Shown here: positions 9,742 to 19,500 of the stretch, piece after piece
Layout of the letters: the number at the start of each line of letters is the position of its first letter
Position numbering within the stretch: position 1 is the stretch's first letter
Source of the DNA: Phytoactinopolyspora limicola
Lineage (GTDB): Bacteria; Actinomycetota; Actinomycetes; Jiangellales; Jiangellaceae
Length of the DNA: 64,000 nucleotides
Assembly: GCF_011320225.1 (NCBI RefSeq)
Contig: NZ_JAAOEN010000014.1
Coordinates: 1-64,000 of the forward strand
Reading direction: 5' to 3'
Position numbers and translations under genes: made by a program
The notes under the pieces: model-generated
The model's input: the letters and a program-made list of their open reading frames with translations, nothing else
Told to the model about the DNA's origin: nothing
Database searches by the model: none

Positions 9742-9786
9742 CAACGGCGCCTGGCCGAGGCATTACGCCTCGGCCAGGCGCCGTTG
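9742..9786. terminator. Strong hairpin after ctaC-D-F
   Basis: A perfect 20-bp stem (CAACGGCGCCTGGCCGAGGC at 9742-9761, complement at 9767-9786) encloses a 5-nt loop, ATTAC. There is no long T run, as is common for actinobacterial terminators. It lies 36 bp past the ctaF stop. Confidence 0.85.
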
Positions 9787-9895
9787 TGTCGTGTGGTGCG
9801 AGCTCCGCGGCCACTGTTGGCGAGGGACCGAGTCGGCGTTGGTTCACCGGGCGGGCTTCACCGGCTGTGTGGCGGGCCGTATAGTCTCATGGTCC

Positions 9896-10369
9896 ATGAT
9901 GGGGCGTCGTTACACGTTCGGGTCCGTGTGGCACATCCAGGCGCCGCTGAGCCGTTGCTGGGAGTTCCTGGCGGCGCCGAGCCAGCAGTGGCTTGACTGG
10001 TGGCCCCGGCTGCGCGATATCGACGTACGGCGCACCGACGGGCTCGTGGGGAGCCTCGCCCGTTGCACGTGGCAGAGCCCGGTGGGGTATCGCCTACACA
10101 CCGAGCTGCTCGTCACCGACGTCCGTGCACGCCACGGAGTGGAGATGACCACCCGTGGCGATCTCGCGGGGGTGGCGTTCGTCGGCTTCGCCGAGCTGCC
10201 TGATCGGAATGGTACCCGCGGTACGCGTATCGAAGTGACGTGGCGCGTGATGACCACCCGTCGTTGGATGAACCTGTCGGCGCCCCTGCTGCGGCCCCTG
10301 TTCACCTGGGGACACGCCGCGGTGATGCGGGGAGGGGAGCGAGGCCTGAACGCTACGCTGAGCGCCTGA
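9896..10369 (+). CDS. SRPBCC (START-like) family protein
   Basis: The product of about 157 aa opens with YTFGSVWHIQAPLSRCWEFL, the typical first strand and helix of the polyketide cyclase/START-like fold, and keeps WPRLRDIDV and a final amphipathic helix. Members bind hydrophobic ligands; the ligand here is unknown. Two adjacent ATGs (9896, 9899) are candidates and no clear ribosome site is visible. The stop codon lies inside a 19-bp tandem repeat. Confidence 0.72.
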   Translation: MMGRRYTFGSVWHIQAPLSRCWEFLAAPSQQWLDWWPRLRDIDVRRTDGLVGSLARCTWQSPVGYRLHTELLVTDVRARHGVEMTTRGDLAGVAFVGFAELPDRNGTRGTRIEVTWRVMTTRRWMNLSAPLLRPLFTWGHAAVMRGGERGLNATLSA

Positions 10370-10415
10370 TCCAGAGCTGAGCGCCTGATCCAGAGCTGAG
10401 CGCCTGATTCGGAGC
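10359..10415. repeat. Three-copy 19-bp tandem repeat
   Basis: The unit TGAGCGCCTGATCCAGAGC occurs at 10359-10377 and 10378-10396, with a third copy differing at two bases at 10397-10415. The stop of the SRPBCC gene (10367-10369) is in the first unit. It precedes a hairpin at 10468. Confidence 0.9.
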
Positions 10416-10467
10416 TGAACGCGCGGGGCGCGGCGCGTGACGGGCTTACCCGGATGCCGGTGTATAA

Positions 10468-10513
10468 GCGAGAGGGCCGCATCCGTCGCCCTTGACGGAT
10501 GCGGCCCTCTCGC
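10468..10513. terminator. Bidirectional hairpin between convergent genes
   Basis: A perfect 20-bp stem (10468-10487 and 10494-10513, beginning GCGAGAGGGCCGCATCCGTC) with a 6-nt loop sits between the SRPBCC gene and the 3' end of qcrB. It probably ends transcription from both sides. Confidence 0.85.
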
Positions 10514-10530
10514 CGCTCTGCGCGTGCCGG

Positions 10531-12216
10531 CTAGTGCTGATCGCTGGTGGCGTCGCTGCCGGAATGTGCTTCGAGCTCCGCGTGACCGTGGTGGCCGTGC
10601 TCGAGCTCTTCCCTGGTGGGTTTGGGGATCACATCTCCGAAGTAGAACCGGGAGATGCGCGCACGCCGACGGTCGTGTTTGTAGTTCGGGTTGGGGATGC
10701 CGTTGGCGTCGGTCGGTGCGCCCGCTTCGTGCACCTGTGGCCGCTCATGTGCCGTGAGTGCGTAGGCCTGCGCCGCCGAGAGCGGACTGTGGCGCTCGGT
10801 GAACTCACCCTCGGGGCTGACCATGATGACGCCGGACTCCATGCCGTGCAGCACCTTGTCACGGTCGCGGCGTTGCAAGCCGAGACAGATGCGCTTAGTG
10901 ATCCAGAACGCCAGCGGCGGCATCACTATCAAGCTGACCTGCAAGAACCGAGAGACCCAGTTGACTGGGATATGCAGGGTGGTGGCGAAGAAGTCGTTAC
11001 CACCGGCGATCCACAGCAAGATGTAGAACACGATGAACGCGACACCGAGGCCGGTACGCACCGGGACGTTGCGCGGGCGTTCCAGGATGTGGTGCTCGCG
11101 CCGGTCGCCCGTGATGCGCTGCTCGATCCAGGGGTAGAGGGCCAGGAGGGTCAGTAGGACCCCGGGCAAGATGACGGCCGGCAACAGCACGCTGGGCGTG
11201 ACGTGATAGCCGAAGATGGTGAACTCCCAGGGCGGCATCACTCGCAATGCGCCGTCGAGGAAGCCGACATACCAGTCGGGTTGGACACCTGCCGTGACTT
11301 GTGACGGATCGTATGGTCCGTAGAACCACAAGGGATTGACCTGGATCAACGCCGACATCAGGACGATGAAGCCGAACACGATGAACGTGAACCCGCCGGC
11401 CTTGGCGACGTAGATGGGGAAGAACGGGTAACCGACGACGTTCTTCTCCGTCTTGCCGGCACCGGCCCACTGGGTGTGCTTCTGGTACCACACCAGCATC
11501 AAGTGCACGGTGACCAAGGCGATGATCAAGCCGGGTACGAGCAGGATATGGATGGCATAGAAGCGGGAAATGATGTCTTCGCCCGGATACTCGCCACCAA
11601 AGAGGAAGTACGAGACATAGGTACCAACAACTGGAATCGCCAGGATGCCGGCCTCGATGATCCGCAATCCGGTGCCGGAGAGCAGATCGTCCGGAAGGGA
11701 GTATCCGGTGAACCCGTTGGTGATGCCGAGGGTGAGCAGCAACAGGCCGATGACCCAGTTGAGTTCCCGTGGCTTGCGGTAGGCACCAGTGAAGAAGATC
11801 CGCAGCATGTGCACCGACATAGCTGCGATGAAGATCAGCGTGCCCCAGTGGTGGATCTGGCGCATCAGCAACCCACCGCGGACCTCGAACGAGATCTGAA
11901 GGGTGGACGCGTACGCCTCGGACATCCCGATGCCGCGCATAGGCACGTAGGCGCCGTCGTAGATGATGTGTGCCATCGACGGCTTGAACCAGAGGGTGAG
12001 GAACACACCCGACAGGAGGACCAAGATGAGGCTGTAGAGCGCGATCTCACCCAAGAGGAATGACCAGTGGTCCGGGAAGATCTTCCGCAGGTTGCGCTTG
12101 AGCCAGTTGTTGGCGGCAATCCGCTGATCGACGAAGCCGACGACCTTGCCGGCGCCTTGGAGCACCGCGTTGTTGCTAGTACTGACGTCGCTGCCGGTTC
12201 TGGTGGTCGTGCTCAT
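10531..12216 (-). CDS. qcrB: Cytochrome bc1 complex cytochrome b subunit
   Basis: QcrB is the membrane subunit that oxidises menaquinol and holds two b haems. The 561-aa product has an N-terminal amphipathic region (WLKRNLRKIFPDHWSFLLGE), haem-ligand regions (QIHHWGTLIFIAAMSVHMLRIFFTGAYRKPRE and HILLVPGLIIALVTVHLMLVW, shown here as two segments), and a C-terminal actinobacterial extension rich in charge. ATG at 12216 overlaps the qcrA stop as ATGA; the open frame further upstream is inside qcrA. Last gene of the ctaE-qcrCAB operon. Confidence 0.96.
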   Translation of the reverse strand: MSTTTRTGSDVSTSNNAVLQGAGKVVGFVDQRIAANNWLKRNLRKIFPDHWSFLLGEIALYSLILVLLSGVFLTLWFKPSMAHIIYDGAYVPMRGIGMSEAYASTLQISFEVRGGLLMRQIHHWGTLIFIAAMSVHMLRIFFTGAYRKPRELNWVIGLLLLTLGITNGFTGYSLPDDLLSGTGLRIIEAGILAIPVVGTYVSYFLFGGEYPGEDIISRFYAIHILLVPGLIIALVTVHLMLVWYQKHTQWAGAGKTEKNVVGYPFFPIYVAKAGGFTFIVFGFIVLMSALIQVNPLWFYGPYDPSQVTAGVQPDWYVGFLDGALRVMPPWEFTIFGYHVTPSVLLPAVILPGVLLTLLALYPWIEQRITGDRREHHILERPRNVPVRTGLGVAFIVFYILLWIAGGNDFFATTLHIPVNWVSRFLQVSLIVMPPLAFWITKRICLGLQRRDRDKVLHGMESGVIMVSPEGEFTERHSPLSAAQAYALTAHERPQVHEAGAPTDANGIPNPNYKHDRRRARISRFYFGDVIPKPTREELEHGHHGHAELEAHSGSDATSDQH

Positions 12217-13292
12217 CGTGTTCCGCGCTCCCAATAGCTCGGCCCGACCGGCTCGGTGAAGTCGCTCTGCGCGACCAAATACCCCTCGTTGTCGACTGCC
12301 AACGGGAGTTGCGGCAGAGGCCGGGTGGCGGGGCCGAAGACGACCTTGCCGTTGTCGGCGAGGTCGAACGTCGACTGATGACAAGGACAGAGCATGTGAT
12401 GGGTGGTCCGCTCATACAGGCTGATCGGGCAGCCGGCATGGGTGCAGATCTTGGAGTAGGCGATGATGCCGTCGACGTGCCAATTCTCCCGGTCGTCGAA
12501 CGGTGAGAGCTCCTCGGGGAGCATCCTGATGAGCATGACCGGCGACTTCGCCCGCTCGTTGATCTTCGCCGGGCCGTGGTCGGGCAGGTCCCGGTAGGTG
12601 GCCGGCATGACGTTGACGAGCTGTCCGAGCTCGAGCTGGGCCGGACGGATGGGCTGGTAGGTCACGTCGGTCAGCAGCCGCACCCCCTCGGCCCAGACCG
12701 TGTTCTCCTTGGTGTCGCCGGGCAGCGGCCCGAGATCACGCAGCAAGACGATGGCGGGCAGCGGGAGCAGCGCCATGGCGCCGAGCAGCGAGTTGCGGAT
12801 GAGTTTGCGGCGCCCGAACTGGGTTTCCTCGGCGCCGGTGTTGAAACTCTCCAACGTGGCTTGGCGTACCTCGTCGCTGCTGACCAGCGGCTTGCGGTTC
12901 TCGGCGAACTCGGGGCTGGTCATCAATGTGCGCGCCCATTGCACGGCGCCGAGGCCGATCAGCAGCAGCGCCAGGCCGAGGGTCATACCCAGCGCGAAGT
13001 TGCTCACCTGGACTTCGCCGACGTTCGGAACACCCTCGGGTGTCTCGATCTCGAAGGCGACGTACGCCACGATGGACGCGATGATGAGGATCGACGCGAG
13101 GCCGAACATGCCCGCCACTTGACGGTCGGCACGCTTCTGAGCTTGCGGGTTGACGTCGGTGTACCGGGGCCCGGGATCGTGCAAGCCAGGATCCGGAATA
13201 GGATCGCCGGCCGGCGCGCGGTGTTCCAGCTCGCCGGCGTGTTCAGGATGGTCGACCGGGTAACTCATTTCCTCGCTCTTCGAAGTAGTCAC
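12213..13292 (-). CDS. qcrA: Cytochrome bc1 complex Rieske iron-sulfur subunit
   Basis: QcrA passes electrons from menaquinol to the cytochrome c subunit. The 359-aa product has the three N-terminal membrane helices typical of the actinobacterial form (around VAGMFGLASILIIASIVAYV, LGMTLGLALLLIGLGAV and SLLGAMALLPLPAIVLL) and the 2Fe-2S ligands CTHAGCP and CPCHQSTFD near the C terminus. GTG at 13292 overlaps the qcrC stop; an internal ATG at 13268 has a GAGG-like site too. Confidence 0.96.
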   Translation of the reverse strand: MTTSKSEEMSYPVDHPEHAGELEHRAPAGDPIPDPGLHDPGPRYTDVNPQAQKRADRQVAGMFGLASILIIASIVAYVAFEIETPEGVPNVGEVQVSNFALGMTLGLALLLIGLGAVQWARTLMTSPEFAENRKPLVSSDEVRQATLESFNTGAEETQFGRRKLIRNSLLGAMALLPLPAIVLLRDLGPLPGDTKENTVWAEGVRLLTDVTYQPIRPAQLELGQLVNVMPATYRDLPDHGPAKINERAKSPVMLIRMLPEELSPFDDRENWHVDGIIAYSKICTHAGCPISLYERTTHHMLCPCHQSTFDLADNGKVVFGPATRPLPQLPLAVDNEGYLVAQSDFTEPVGPSYWERGTR

Positions 13293-14194
13293 GACGAGGA
13301 CCTCTCAGCCGAACGAGCCGCGGCCGACCGGGTGACGACCCAGGCGGCGAACGCGATGAGCCCGCCGATCCCGACCAGCCATGCCCAGAGGCCCTCGGAC
13401 ACCGGGCCAACTCGACCGATGCCGAGACCACCTGGATCGGGCTGCTCGTTGATCGCCGTGAGGAACGCGATGATGTCGCGTTTGTCGTCCTCGTCGAGGA
13501 GCTCGTCGTTGAACACCGGCATCGCCTGCGGGCCGGTGAGCATCGCCTCGTAGATGTGTTTGGGTTCGACGCCGGTGAGCCGTGGTGCCTCTTGGCCATA
13601 GGTGAGCGCGCCGCCCTGGCCGGACGTGTTGTGGCACTGGGCGCAGTTGGTGCGGAACAGCAGCCCGCCTCGGGCGATGTCGACCCCTTCAGCTTCGGTG
13701 TCGAGCATGTCGTCGGTGGGGATCTCCGGGCCCGGCGCCAGCGACGCGACGAAGGCCGCCATCGCGGCGATCTGCTCGTCGCTGTAGGCGACCGGTTTAA
13801 CCGGAGCCTGGGCACCTGGGGCGGCCATCGGCATCCGGCCGGTGCCGACCTGGAAGTCCACCGATGCGGCGCCGACACCTACCAGCGACGGCCCGAGCAC
13901 GGTGCCGTCGTCGCGGATCTCACCTTCACCGTTGAGCCCGTGGCAGGAGGCGCAACCGATGGCGAACAGCTGCCTGCCCTCTTCGATCTGCGTCGACTGG
14001 GAGACAGTCGCTTGGCCGAGCGGGGACTGCGTAGAGGGCGTGAACGCGGCGTAGGCGGTGCCACAGGTGAGGAGGACGACGAGCAGCACTGTCACCGCTG
14101 CCAGCGGATGCCGGCGCCGCCTCGTCAACACCCGGCCGAACCACCCGCCGGTACGACGACCCGAAGAAGATCGAGACACGTTTCTCCTCATCAC
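13289..14194 (-). CDS. qcrC: Cytochrome bc1 complex dihaem cytochrome c subunit
   Basis: QcrC links the bc1 complex to the aa3 oxidase in place of a soluble cytochrome c. It has an N-terminal anchor helix ([20 protein letters not shown]), two haem c motifs (CASCH and CAQCH), and a C-terminal membrane helix ([19 protein letters not shown]). The start is GTG at 14194 or the next codon ATG; both touch the ctaE stop, so translation is coupled. Confidence 0.96.
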   Translation of the reverse strand: MMRRNVSRSSSGRRTGGWFGRVLTRRRRHPLAAVTVLLVVLLTCGTAYAAFTPSTQSPLGQATVSQSTQIEEGRQLFAIGCASCHGLNGEGEIRDDGTVLGPSLVGVGAASVDFQVGTGRMPMAAPGAQAPVKPVAYSDEQIAAMAAFVASLAPGPEIPTDDMLDTEAEGVDIARGGLLFRTNCAQCHNTSGQGGALTYGQEAPRLTGVEPKHIYEAMLTGPQAMPVFNDELLDEDDKRDIIAFLTAINEQPDPGGLGIGRVGPVSEGLWAWLVGIGGLIAFAAWVVTRSAAARSAERSSS

Positions 14195-14829
14195 TGGATG
14201 ACGTAGATGGTGAGGAACAGGGCGATCCAGACGACGTCAACGAAGTGCCAGTAGTAGGACACGACGATGGCGCTGGTGGCCTGCTCGTGAGTGAACCGGC
14301 TGGTCATGTACGTACGGCCGAGGACCAGGAGGAACGCGAACAGACCAAGCGTGACGTGAATGCCGTGGAAGCCGGTGGCCAGGTAGAAGATGGAGCCGTA
14401 TGGGTCGCTGGACAGGGTCAAGCCCTCGTGCAGTACCAGTTCGGCGTACTCATAGCTCTGGCCGGCGATGAAGAACGCGCCCATGAGGAACGTGAGGATG
14501 AACCACTCACGCATTCCCCACTTGCTCACCTGGAAAAGACGGCCCGTACGCCCGACCTGCCCGCGTTCCGCGGCCAGCACCCCGATCTGGCAGGTGACCG
14601 ACGACAACACCAGCACGGTGGTGATGGTCAGAGCGAATGGCACGTTCAGCAGCTGAGTCTGCTCGTCCCACACACCCGGCGCGTTCGACCGGAGCGTGAA
14701 GTAGATGGCGAACAGTGCCGCGAAGAACATGAGCTCACTGGACAGCCAGACGATGGTGCCGACCGACGTCAGATTCGGTCGCACCGGCGACTGTGGGAGG
14801 GCAGAATCAACTGCAGTCGTGGAAGCCAC
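14191..14829 (-). CDS. ctaE: Cytochrome c oxidase subunit III
   Basis: The 212-aa product has five hydrophobic helices and the subunit III signatures [28 protein letters not shown] and [11 protein letters not shown]. It is a structural subunit of the aa3 oxidase. GTG at 14829 begins the minus-strand ctaE-qcrC-qcrA-qcrB operon; the promoter should lie in 14830-15010, shared with the divergent receiver-like gene. Confidence 0.95.
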   Translation of the reverse strand: MASTTAVDSALPQSPVRPNLTSVGTIVWLSSELMFFAALFAIYFTLRSNAPGVWDEQTQLLNVPFALTITTVLVLSSVTCQIGVLAAERGQVGRTGRLFQVSKWGMREWFILTFLMGAFFIAGQSYEYAELVLHEGLTLSSDPYGSIFYLATGFHGIHVTLGLFAFLLVLGRTYMTSRFTHEQATSAIVVSYYWHFVDVVWIALFLTIYVIQ

Positions 14830-15010
14830 GCTGCCATTATGTCGCTAGCTCTTCGCGGACGTGACCCCGCCCCGCCGACACGCCGTTGGGCGAGCCAGTA
14901 CCATCGAGGATGACACCCCGCCGGCGCAGGACACAGCATACGCTTCCGATGCCTTCCGCGGCATTCGCGCTCCTCGCCGGCCCCAGACCGAGCCCAGCGA
15001 GGACCACTCG

Positions 15011-15427
15011 ATGACCAGCACCGAGCCGACGATGAAGATCCTCGTCTACAGCGACGACCGCGCTACGCGCGACACAGTTCGGCTCGCGCTCGGTCGTCGC
15101 CCGGCGGCGGATCTACCGAAGGTGGAAGTCGCGGAGGTAGCCACCCACGCTGCGGTGATCGATGCGCTCGAAGTCGGAGACGTCGACGTCGCGGTACTCG
15201 ACGGCGAGGCCACCCCGATCGGCGGTATGGGCGTGGCCAGGCAGGCCAAGGAGGAGATCTTCCAGGCCCCGCCCATCGTGCTCCTCATCGGGCGGCGGGA
15301 CGACGCATGGCTGGCGGCGTGGTCGAAGGCGGAGGCCGTCGTGCCGCATCCCCTCGACCCGCTGGCGGTGGCGTCGGCCGTGGGCGAGCTCATGCGTCGC
15401 CGGCTGGAACTGCGGACCGTGTCATGA
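15011..15427 (+). CDS. Response-regulator receiver-like protein
   Basis: The 138-aa product begins [20 protein letters not shown], like a receiver domain, and has a central Asp in [15 protein letters not shown] at the position of the phospho-acceptor. There is no output domain. ATG at 15011 follows GAGGA at 8 nt. Its stop overlaps the trpD start. Similar genes lie between ctaE and trpD in other actinomycetes; the role is not established here. Confidence 0.75.
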   Translation: MTSTEPTMKILVYSDDRATRDTVRLALGRRPAADLPKVEVAEVATHAAVIDALEVGDVDVAVLDGEATPIGGMGVARQAKEEIFQAPPIVLLIGRRDDAWLAAWSKAEAVVPHPLDPLAVASAVGELMRRRLELRTVS

Positions 15428-16458
15428 CCACGGCACATCTTGGGTGGCCCGAAGTTCTGTCCACGTTGCTGAACCGGCAGGATCTTCCCGCCGCGTCGAC
15501 GACGTGGGCCATGAACGAGATCATGCGGGGTGAGGCCACGGCTGCGCAGGTCGCAGGTTTCGCGGTCGCCTTGCGGGCCAAAGGAGAGACCGCCGAAGAG
15601 CTGGACGGCTTGGTCGAGGCGATGTACGCCAATGCCACGCCCTTCGACAACCCCCAGCCGTCCCTGGACATCGTGGGTACTGGGGGCGACCGCGCCAACA
15701 CGGTCAACATCTCGACCATGGCGGCCATCGTGGCGGCCGGCGCTGGGGTGCGGGTCGTCAAACACGGCAACCGGGCAGCGTCGTCGGCCTGCGGGGCCGC
15801 GGACGTTCTGGAAGAGCTGGGCATCCGTCTCGACCTGCCACCGGAACGGGTGGCGGCCGTCGCCGACGAGGTCGGCATCACGTTCTGCTTCGCGCCGGCC
15901 TTCCATCCGGCGATGCGGCATACCGGTCCGATCCGCCGGGAGCTTGGTGTGCCGACGCCGTTCAACCTTCTGGGGCCGTTGGCCAACCCTGGGCGCCCAA
16001 CTGCCCAGGCCGTCGGCGTGTCAGACCCCCGCATGGCCGCCGTGGTGGCGGGAGTACTGGCTCGGCGCGGCGTTTCGGCTCTCGTCTTCCGCGGCGACGA
16101 CGGTCTCGACGAACTCACGACCACGACGACGTCGGACGTCTGGCTCGTCAACGACGGACAGGTCACGGCCGAGCGGTTCGACCCCGGCGATCTCGGCATC
16201 CCGCCGGGCCGGGCCGAGGCCCTGCGCGGCAAAGACGCGGCGTACAACGCGGACGTGGCGCGGCAGCTGTTGGCCGGCGAATCTGGACCAGTGCGCGACG
16301 CAGTGTTGCTGAACGCCGCTGCCGGACTGGCCGCGTTCGGCGCCTCGGGGGCGCCGCTGGTCGAGCGGCTGCGGGTTGGCTTGGACACAGCTCGGACGGC
16401 GGTCGACTCGGGTGCGGCAGCCGCAGTGCTCGAACGCTGGGTGGCAGCCGCCCGGTGA
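15424..16458 (+). CDS. trpD: Anthranilate phosphoribosyltransferase
   Basis: TrpD joins anthranilate to PRPP in tryptophan synthesis. The 344-aa product carries [14 protein letters not shown] (PRPP-binding loop), [21 protein letters not shown], and [18 protein letters not shown], all family hallmarks. ATG at 15424 overlaps the preceding stop by 4 bp. Other trp genes are not in the window. Confidence 0.95.
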   Translation: MTTAHLGWPEVLSTLLNRQDLPAASTTWAMNEIMRGEATAAQVAGFAVALRAKGETAEELDGLVEAMYANATPFDNPQPSLDIVGTGGDRANTVNISTMAAIVAAGAGVRVVKHGNRAASSACGAADVLEELGIRLDLPPERVAAVADEVGITFCFAPAFHPAMRHTGPIRRELGVPTPFNLLGPLANPGRPTAQAVGVSDPRMAAVVAGVLARRGVSALVFRGDDGLDELTTTTTSDVWLVNDGQVTAERFDPGDLGIPPGRAEALRGKDAAYNADVARQLLAGESGPVRDAVLLNAAAGLAAFGASGAPLVERLRVGLDTARTAVDSGAAAAVLERWVAAAR

Positions 16459-16681
16459 TCGTTGCCGGTTCGCGGCGCCACCCCCGGTGATCGAAGTCAA
16501 GATCCGGTCGCTATGGCGACACGAAACCGGCAACGATCACCGGCGAGGAACGACACGAAACCGGCGACGATCACCGGCGAGGAACGACACGAAACCGGCG
16601 ACGATCACCGGCGAGGAACGACACGAAACCGGCGACGATCACCGGCGAGGAGCGACACGAAACCGGCAACGATCACCGGGG
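16456..16681. repeat. 34-bp tandem repeat array of the GTGATCGTTGCCGG family
   Basis: After one forward word (TGATCGTTGCCGG at 16457) come about 4.8 tandem units of 34 bp at 16518-16551, 16552-16585, 16586-16619, 16620-16653 and 16654-16681. Each begins GACACGAAACCGGC and contains ACGATCACCGG. There are no variable spacers, so it is not CRISPR. The region lies between convergent trpD and the Lrp-like gene. Confidence 0.9.
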
Positions 16682-16710
16682 CGTGAGTCCGTGGCGGCGC
16701 CGGATATCGG

Positions 16711-16995
16711 TCAGTCGCCGTCGGCGCCGAGCGCGAATGCCGCCTCGAGGTCGTGTTGGGAGTACGTGCGGAACGCGATGTGCGTCTCGGTGTTCAGGAC
16801 ACCGTCGATCTTGTTCAGCCGGTCGGCCACGACGTCGGCGATGGCCTCGTGGGTGCGCACGCGCACCAGCGCGACGAGATCGATCTCTCCGGTCACCGAG
16901 TAGACCTCGCTGACGCCGTCGAGCGCGGCGATGTGTTCGCCGACCTCGGGGATGCGCGCGACGTCGGCCTGGATGAACACGATGGCGGTGATCAC
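16711..16995 (-). CDS. Stand-alone Lrp/AsnC-type RAM domain protein
   Basis: The 94-aa product is only the ligand-binding (RAM) domain of Lrp/AsnC regulators: MITAIVFIQADVARIPEVGE opens the beta-alpha-beta fold, and VYSVTGEIDLVALVRV is the conserved dimer strand. The DNA-binding half is absent. GTG at 16995 has GAGGAG 8 nt upstream. Such proteins may bind amino acids or partner with full Lrp proteins; the ligand is unknown. Confidence 0.87.
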   Translation of the reverse strand: MITAIVFIQADVARIPEVGEHIAALDGVSEVYSVTGEIDLVALVRVRTHEAIADVVADRLNKIDGVLNTETHIAFRTYSQHDLEAAFALGADGD

Positions 16996-17205
16996 GAGCT
17001 GTCTCCTCTTCAGGGGTCAGAGCTGGGTGCGCTCGGTACAGACACTACCGGAGCGGGTGGATGCCCGTGGGCCGCGCATGGGGGAGTACCCGGCACGTCC
17101 GGTGAGCGCCCCTGGGCGCCGTACGTCGAACCCATTTGATCCACCGGGTGGGCGACGGGTCGACGACGACGACGAACAAGGCATGACCGGACAGACGCCG
17201 AGGGG

Positions 17206-18990
17206 TCAGCCGGCCGGGCGCAGCCCACGGCGGTCGGCGAACGGCCGGGCGCCGAGTGCGTCAGCGTCGGCCGCGGCCACGACGTCGGCGTAGGTGGCCG
17301 CGCTGCGAGCCGGGAACGACCAGCAGCCGTCCACCTCGACCAGGCGGACCCCGGACGAATCCAGCCAGCGCAGGATGCACTCGGCCTCTTCCGCCGTACC
17401 GGCGGGCTGCGGTGGCGGTGGAGGAGCCACGGTCTCCGCCGTGGCCACCAGGCTGTCCACGTACGGACGTGGATCGGCGCCCGGGGGTGACGTTCCGGCG
17501 GCAGCGAGCCGGGCATGCCTGATGACGTGCAACTCCCAGCCGCCGGCCTCGAGCCGCCGGGCGGCGACCAGTTGGGGTACCGCGGCCAGCGCGCCCATAC
17601 GCTGGCAACGCATCGCCGCTCGGACGAACGCGGTCAGCCGGTCTCGGTGTGAGGCAGCGTCTTCATAACGCTGCCGGTCCGCGAGTGCGTCGATACGGGC
17701 CCGCAGCCGGCGCACCACGGTCTCCGGGTCGCCGGTGAACGCGGTGCGCACTGCCTCGGCATGCACCGCGTACTGGTCCGTGCTCTCGGCACCGGAGCAG
17801 GGCGCTCCGCACCGGCCCATGTCCGCCAAGATGCACGCGGATACCGGGCGATGTGGGGACAGGCGCTGCGTGCATTGTCGGATCGGGATGGCCTCGTGTA
17901 CGGCGGTCATGGCGGCCTCGGCGTTGCGCTTGGAGCCGAACGGTCCGAGGTACACCGCGCCGTCGTCGCGAACCTGGCGAACGAGCGAGAGCCGCGGGAA
18001 CGCCTCGACGGTGAGTTTGAGCCAACTTCCGCGCTCTGGATGTCGGGAGCGGCGGTTGTACCGCGGCTTGCGCTCGCCGATGAGCCGCAGCTCGCGAACC
18101 TCGGCCTCGAGATTGGTGGCGCACTCGATGCCGGTGACCGATGACGCGATGGCGATCATCTCGGTCATCCGGGTTCTGGTCTCGGAGGCGGTGAAGTAGG
18201 TGCGGACCCTGGTCCGCATGTTCTTGCTCTTGCCGACGTATAACGCCCGGCCGCCGTCGTCGGCGAACACGTACACCCCCGGTGCGGCGGGCACCTGCTC
18301 GGCAAGGTGTCGCTTCGACCGTTGTGCCGGGGTGACGGTGCTCTGCCAGAGGCTGAGTTCCTCTACCGTGTGCACGCCGACGTTGCCCAGCCGCTCGAGC
18401 AGGCCGTGCAGGACATCGACCGTCGCCTTGGCATCGTCCAGGGCCCGGTGCGTGGGCATCGTCGTGGCCCGGAACAGCTGTGCGAGTGTGGAGAGCTTGC
18501 AGTTGTGTGCTTCGTCGCGGGCGAGGACGCGGCGCGCCAGCCGTGCGGTGTCCAGCACCTGGAACCGTGGCCACGCCATGCCGAGCTGCTCACAGCCGGC
18601 GCGTAGGAAGCCGATGTCGAACGGGGCGTTGTGCGCAACCAGCACCGACCCGCGGGCGAACTCCATGAACGCTGGCAAGGCTGCCGAGATGGGCGGCGCG
18701 TCTACGAGCATGGCGTCGGTGATGCCGGTCAGCACGGCGATGAACGGCGGCACCGGGACGGTGGGGCGCACCAGGGTGGCGAAGGTGCCGACGACGGCGC
18801 CCCCACGTACCTTGACCGCGCCGATCTCGGTGATCTCCGAGGTGTTGGGTGATCCGCCGGTGGTCTCCAAATCGACGACGACGAATGTCGTGGACGCCAG
18901 CGGTAGCCCGATCTCGTCGATGGTTCCCTGCACGCCATACAAGGCTGAGCCACCGCCCGTTCTGGTCTGCCCGACCCGTCGCCGCTCCAT
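17206..18990 (-). CDS. DEDDh exonuclease fused to UvrC-like GIY-YIG nuclease
   Basis: This 594-aa protein has two nuclease parts. The first 200 residues are a DnaQ-type 3'-5' exonuclease (FVVVDLETTGG, VAHNAPFDIGFL, HRALDDAKATVDVL). Then comes a GIY-YIG domain resembling the UvrC N terminus (PAAPGVYVFADDGGRALYVG, KPRYNRRS), a Cys-rich segment (CTQRLS, CGAPCSG) and a UvrBC-like region. It lacks the UvrC C-terminal RNase H half. This fusion is common in actinobacteria and is thought to act in DNA repair. I chose ATG at 18990; the ribosome site is weak. Confidence 0.9.
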   Translation of the reverse strand: MERRRVGQTRTGGGSALYGVQGTIDEIGLPLASTTFVVVDLETTGGSPNTSEITEIGAVKVRGGAVVGTFATLVRPTVPVPPFIAVLTGITDAMLVDAPPISAALPAFMEFARGSVLVAHNAPFDIGFLRAGCEQLGMAWPRFQVLDTARLARRVLARDEAHNCKLSTLAQLFRATTMPTHRALDDAKATVDVLHGLLERLGNVGVHTVEELSLWQSTVTPAQRSKRHLAEQVPAAPGVYVFADDGGRALYVGKSKNMRTRVRTYFTASETRTRMTEMIAIASSVTGIECATNLEAEVRELRLIGERKPRYNRRSRHPERGSWLKLTVEAFPRLSLVRQVRDDGAVYLGPFGSKRNAEAAMTAVHEAIPIRQCTQRLSPHRPVSACILADMGRCGAPCSGAESTDQYAVHAEAVRTAFTGDPETVVRRLRARIDALADRQRYEDAASHRDRLTAFVRAAMRCQRMGALAAVPQLVAARRLEAGGWELHVIRHARLAAAGTSPPGADPRPYVDSLVATAETVAPPPPPQPAGTAEEAECILRWLDSSGVRLVEVDGCWSFPARSAATYADVVAAADADALGARPFADRRGLRPAG

Positions 18991-19190
18991 GAAACGCACC
19001 GTAAGGGCCGGCACCGACAACCTCGGCGCGCCACGCCCTGGACGGCGGTATCCGCTCCTCGGTGGAGAGCGCCGGGGGCTACCGCGCCGACGTGCGGCCG
19101 CGACCCTGTCGGTGGCGGGCCGTACCGTCATCGGACATGGAGATCGCGGCCGCCGGGCCGGGACACCCATCGACGCCAGGAGGTAAGAAC

Positions 19191-19451
19191 GTGCTCATCG
19201 ATTGCGATCGTTGCGAGGTGCGCGGCCTGTCGTGTTCGGACTGTGTGGTGAATGTCCTACTCGGCGGCCAGATGCCTGATCTCGACGCAGCCGAGCAGAA
19301 GGCCATCGGTGTTCTCGCAGATGCGGGCATGATTCCACCGCTGCGGCTCCGGCTCGTTGAGGCCGAAGAAGCGTCAAACGACAAATCGGACAGGAAAAAG
19401 TTTGTAGAAACTTGGCCGAGGGGTTTGCCTGACGTGCGCTCGGCTGGCTAG
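19191..19451 (+). CDS. Conserved small Cys-rich protein
   Basis: The 86-aa product has four cysteines near the N terminus in CDRCEVRGLSCSDCVVNVLL, suggesting a metal or zinc site, followed by an Asp/Glu/Ala helix and LADAGMIPPLRLRL. GTG at 19191 has a perfect AGGAGG 7 nt upstream, so the longer open frame is not used. A small protein of this kind often precedes an NlpC/P60 gene in actinomycetes, as here. The function is unknown. Confidence 0.8.
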   Translation: MLIDCDRCEVRGLSCSDCVVNVLLGGQMPDLDAAEQKAIGVLADAGMIPPLRLRLVEAEEASNDKSDRKKFVETWPRGLPDVRSAG

Positions 19452-19500
19452 GCTCCCGCATCAGGTGCCCGCTGCCAGCCACATGAACGGAAGGATCAGC

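Noticed and set aside
10531-12384. Longer N terminus for qcrB (617 codons)
   Set aside because: The extra 56 codons lie inside qcrA in another frame; the ATG at 12216 overlaps the qcrA stop and begins the recognised protein.
16518-16681. 34-bp repeats considered as a second CRISPR array
   Set aside because: The units follow each other directly with no variable spacers, so this is a tandem repeat.
19383-19500. Possible c-di-AMP riboswitch before the NlpC/P60 gene
   Set aside because: Such riboswitches are common before these genes, but most of this stretch is the end of the Cys-rich protein gene and I see no match to the conserved riboswitch core.
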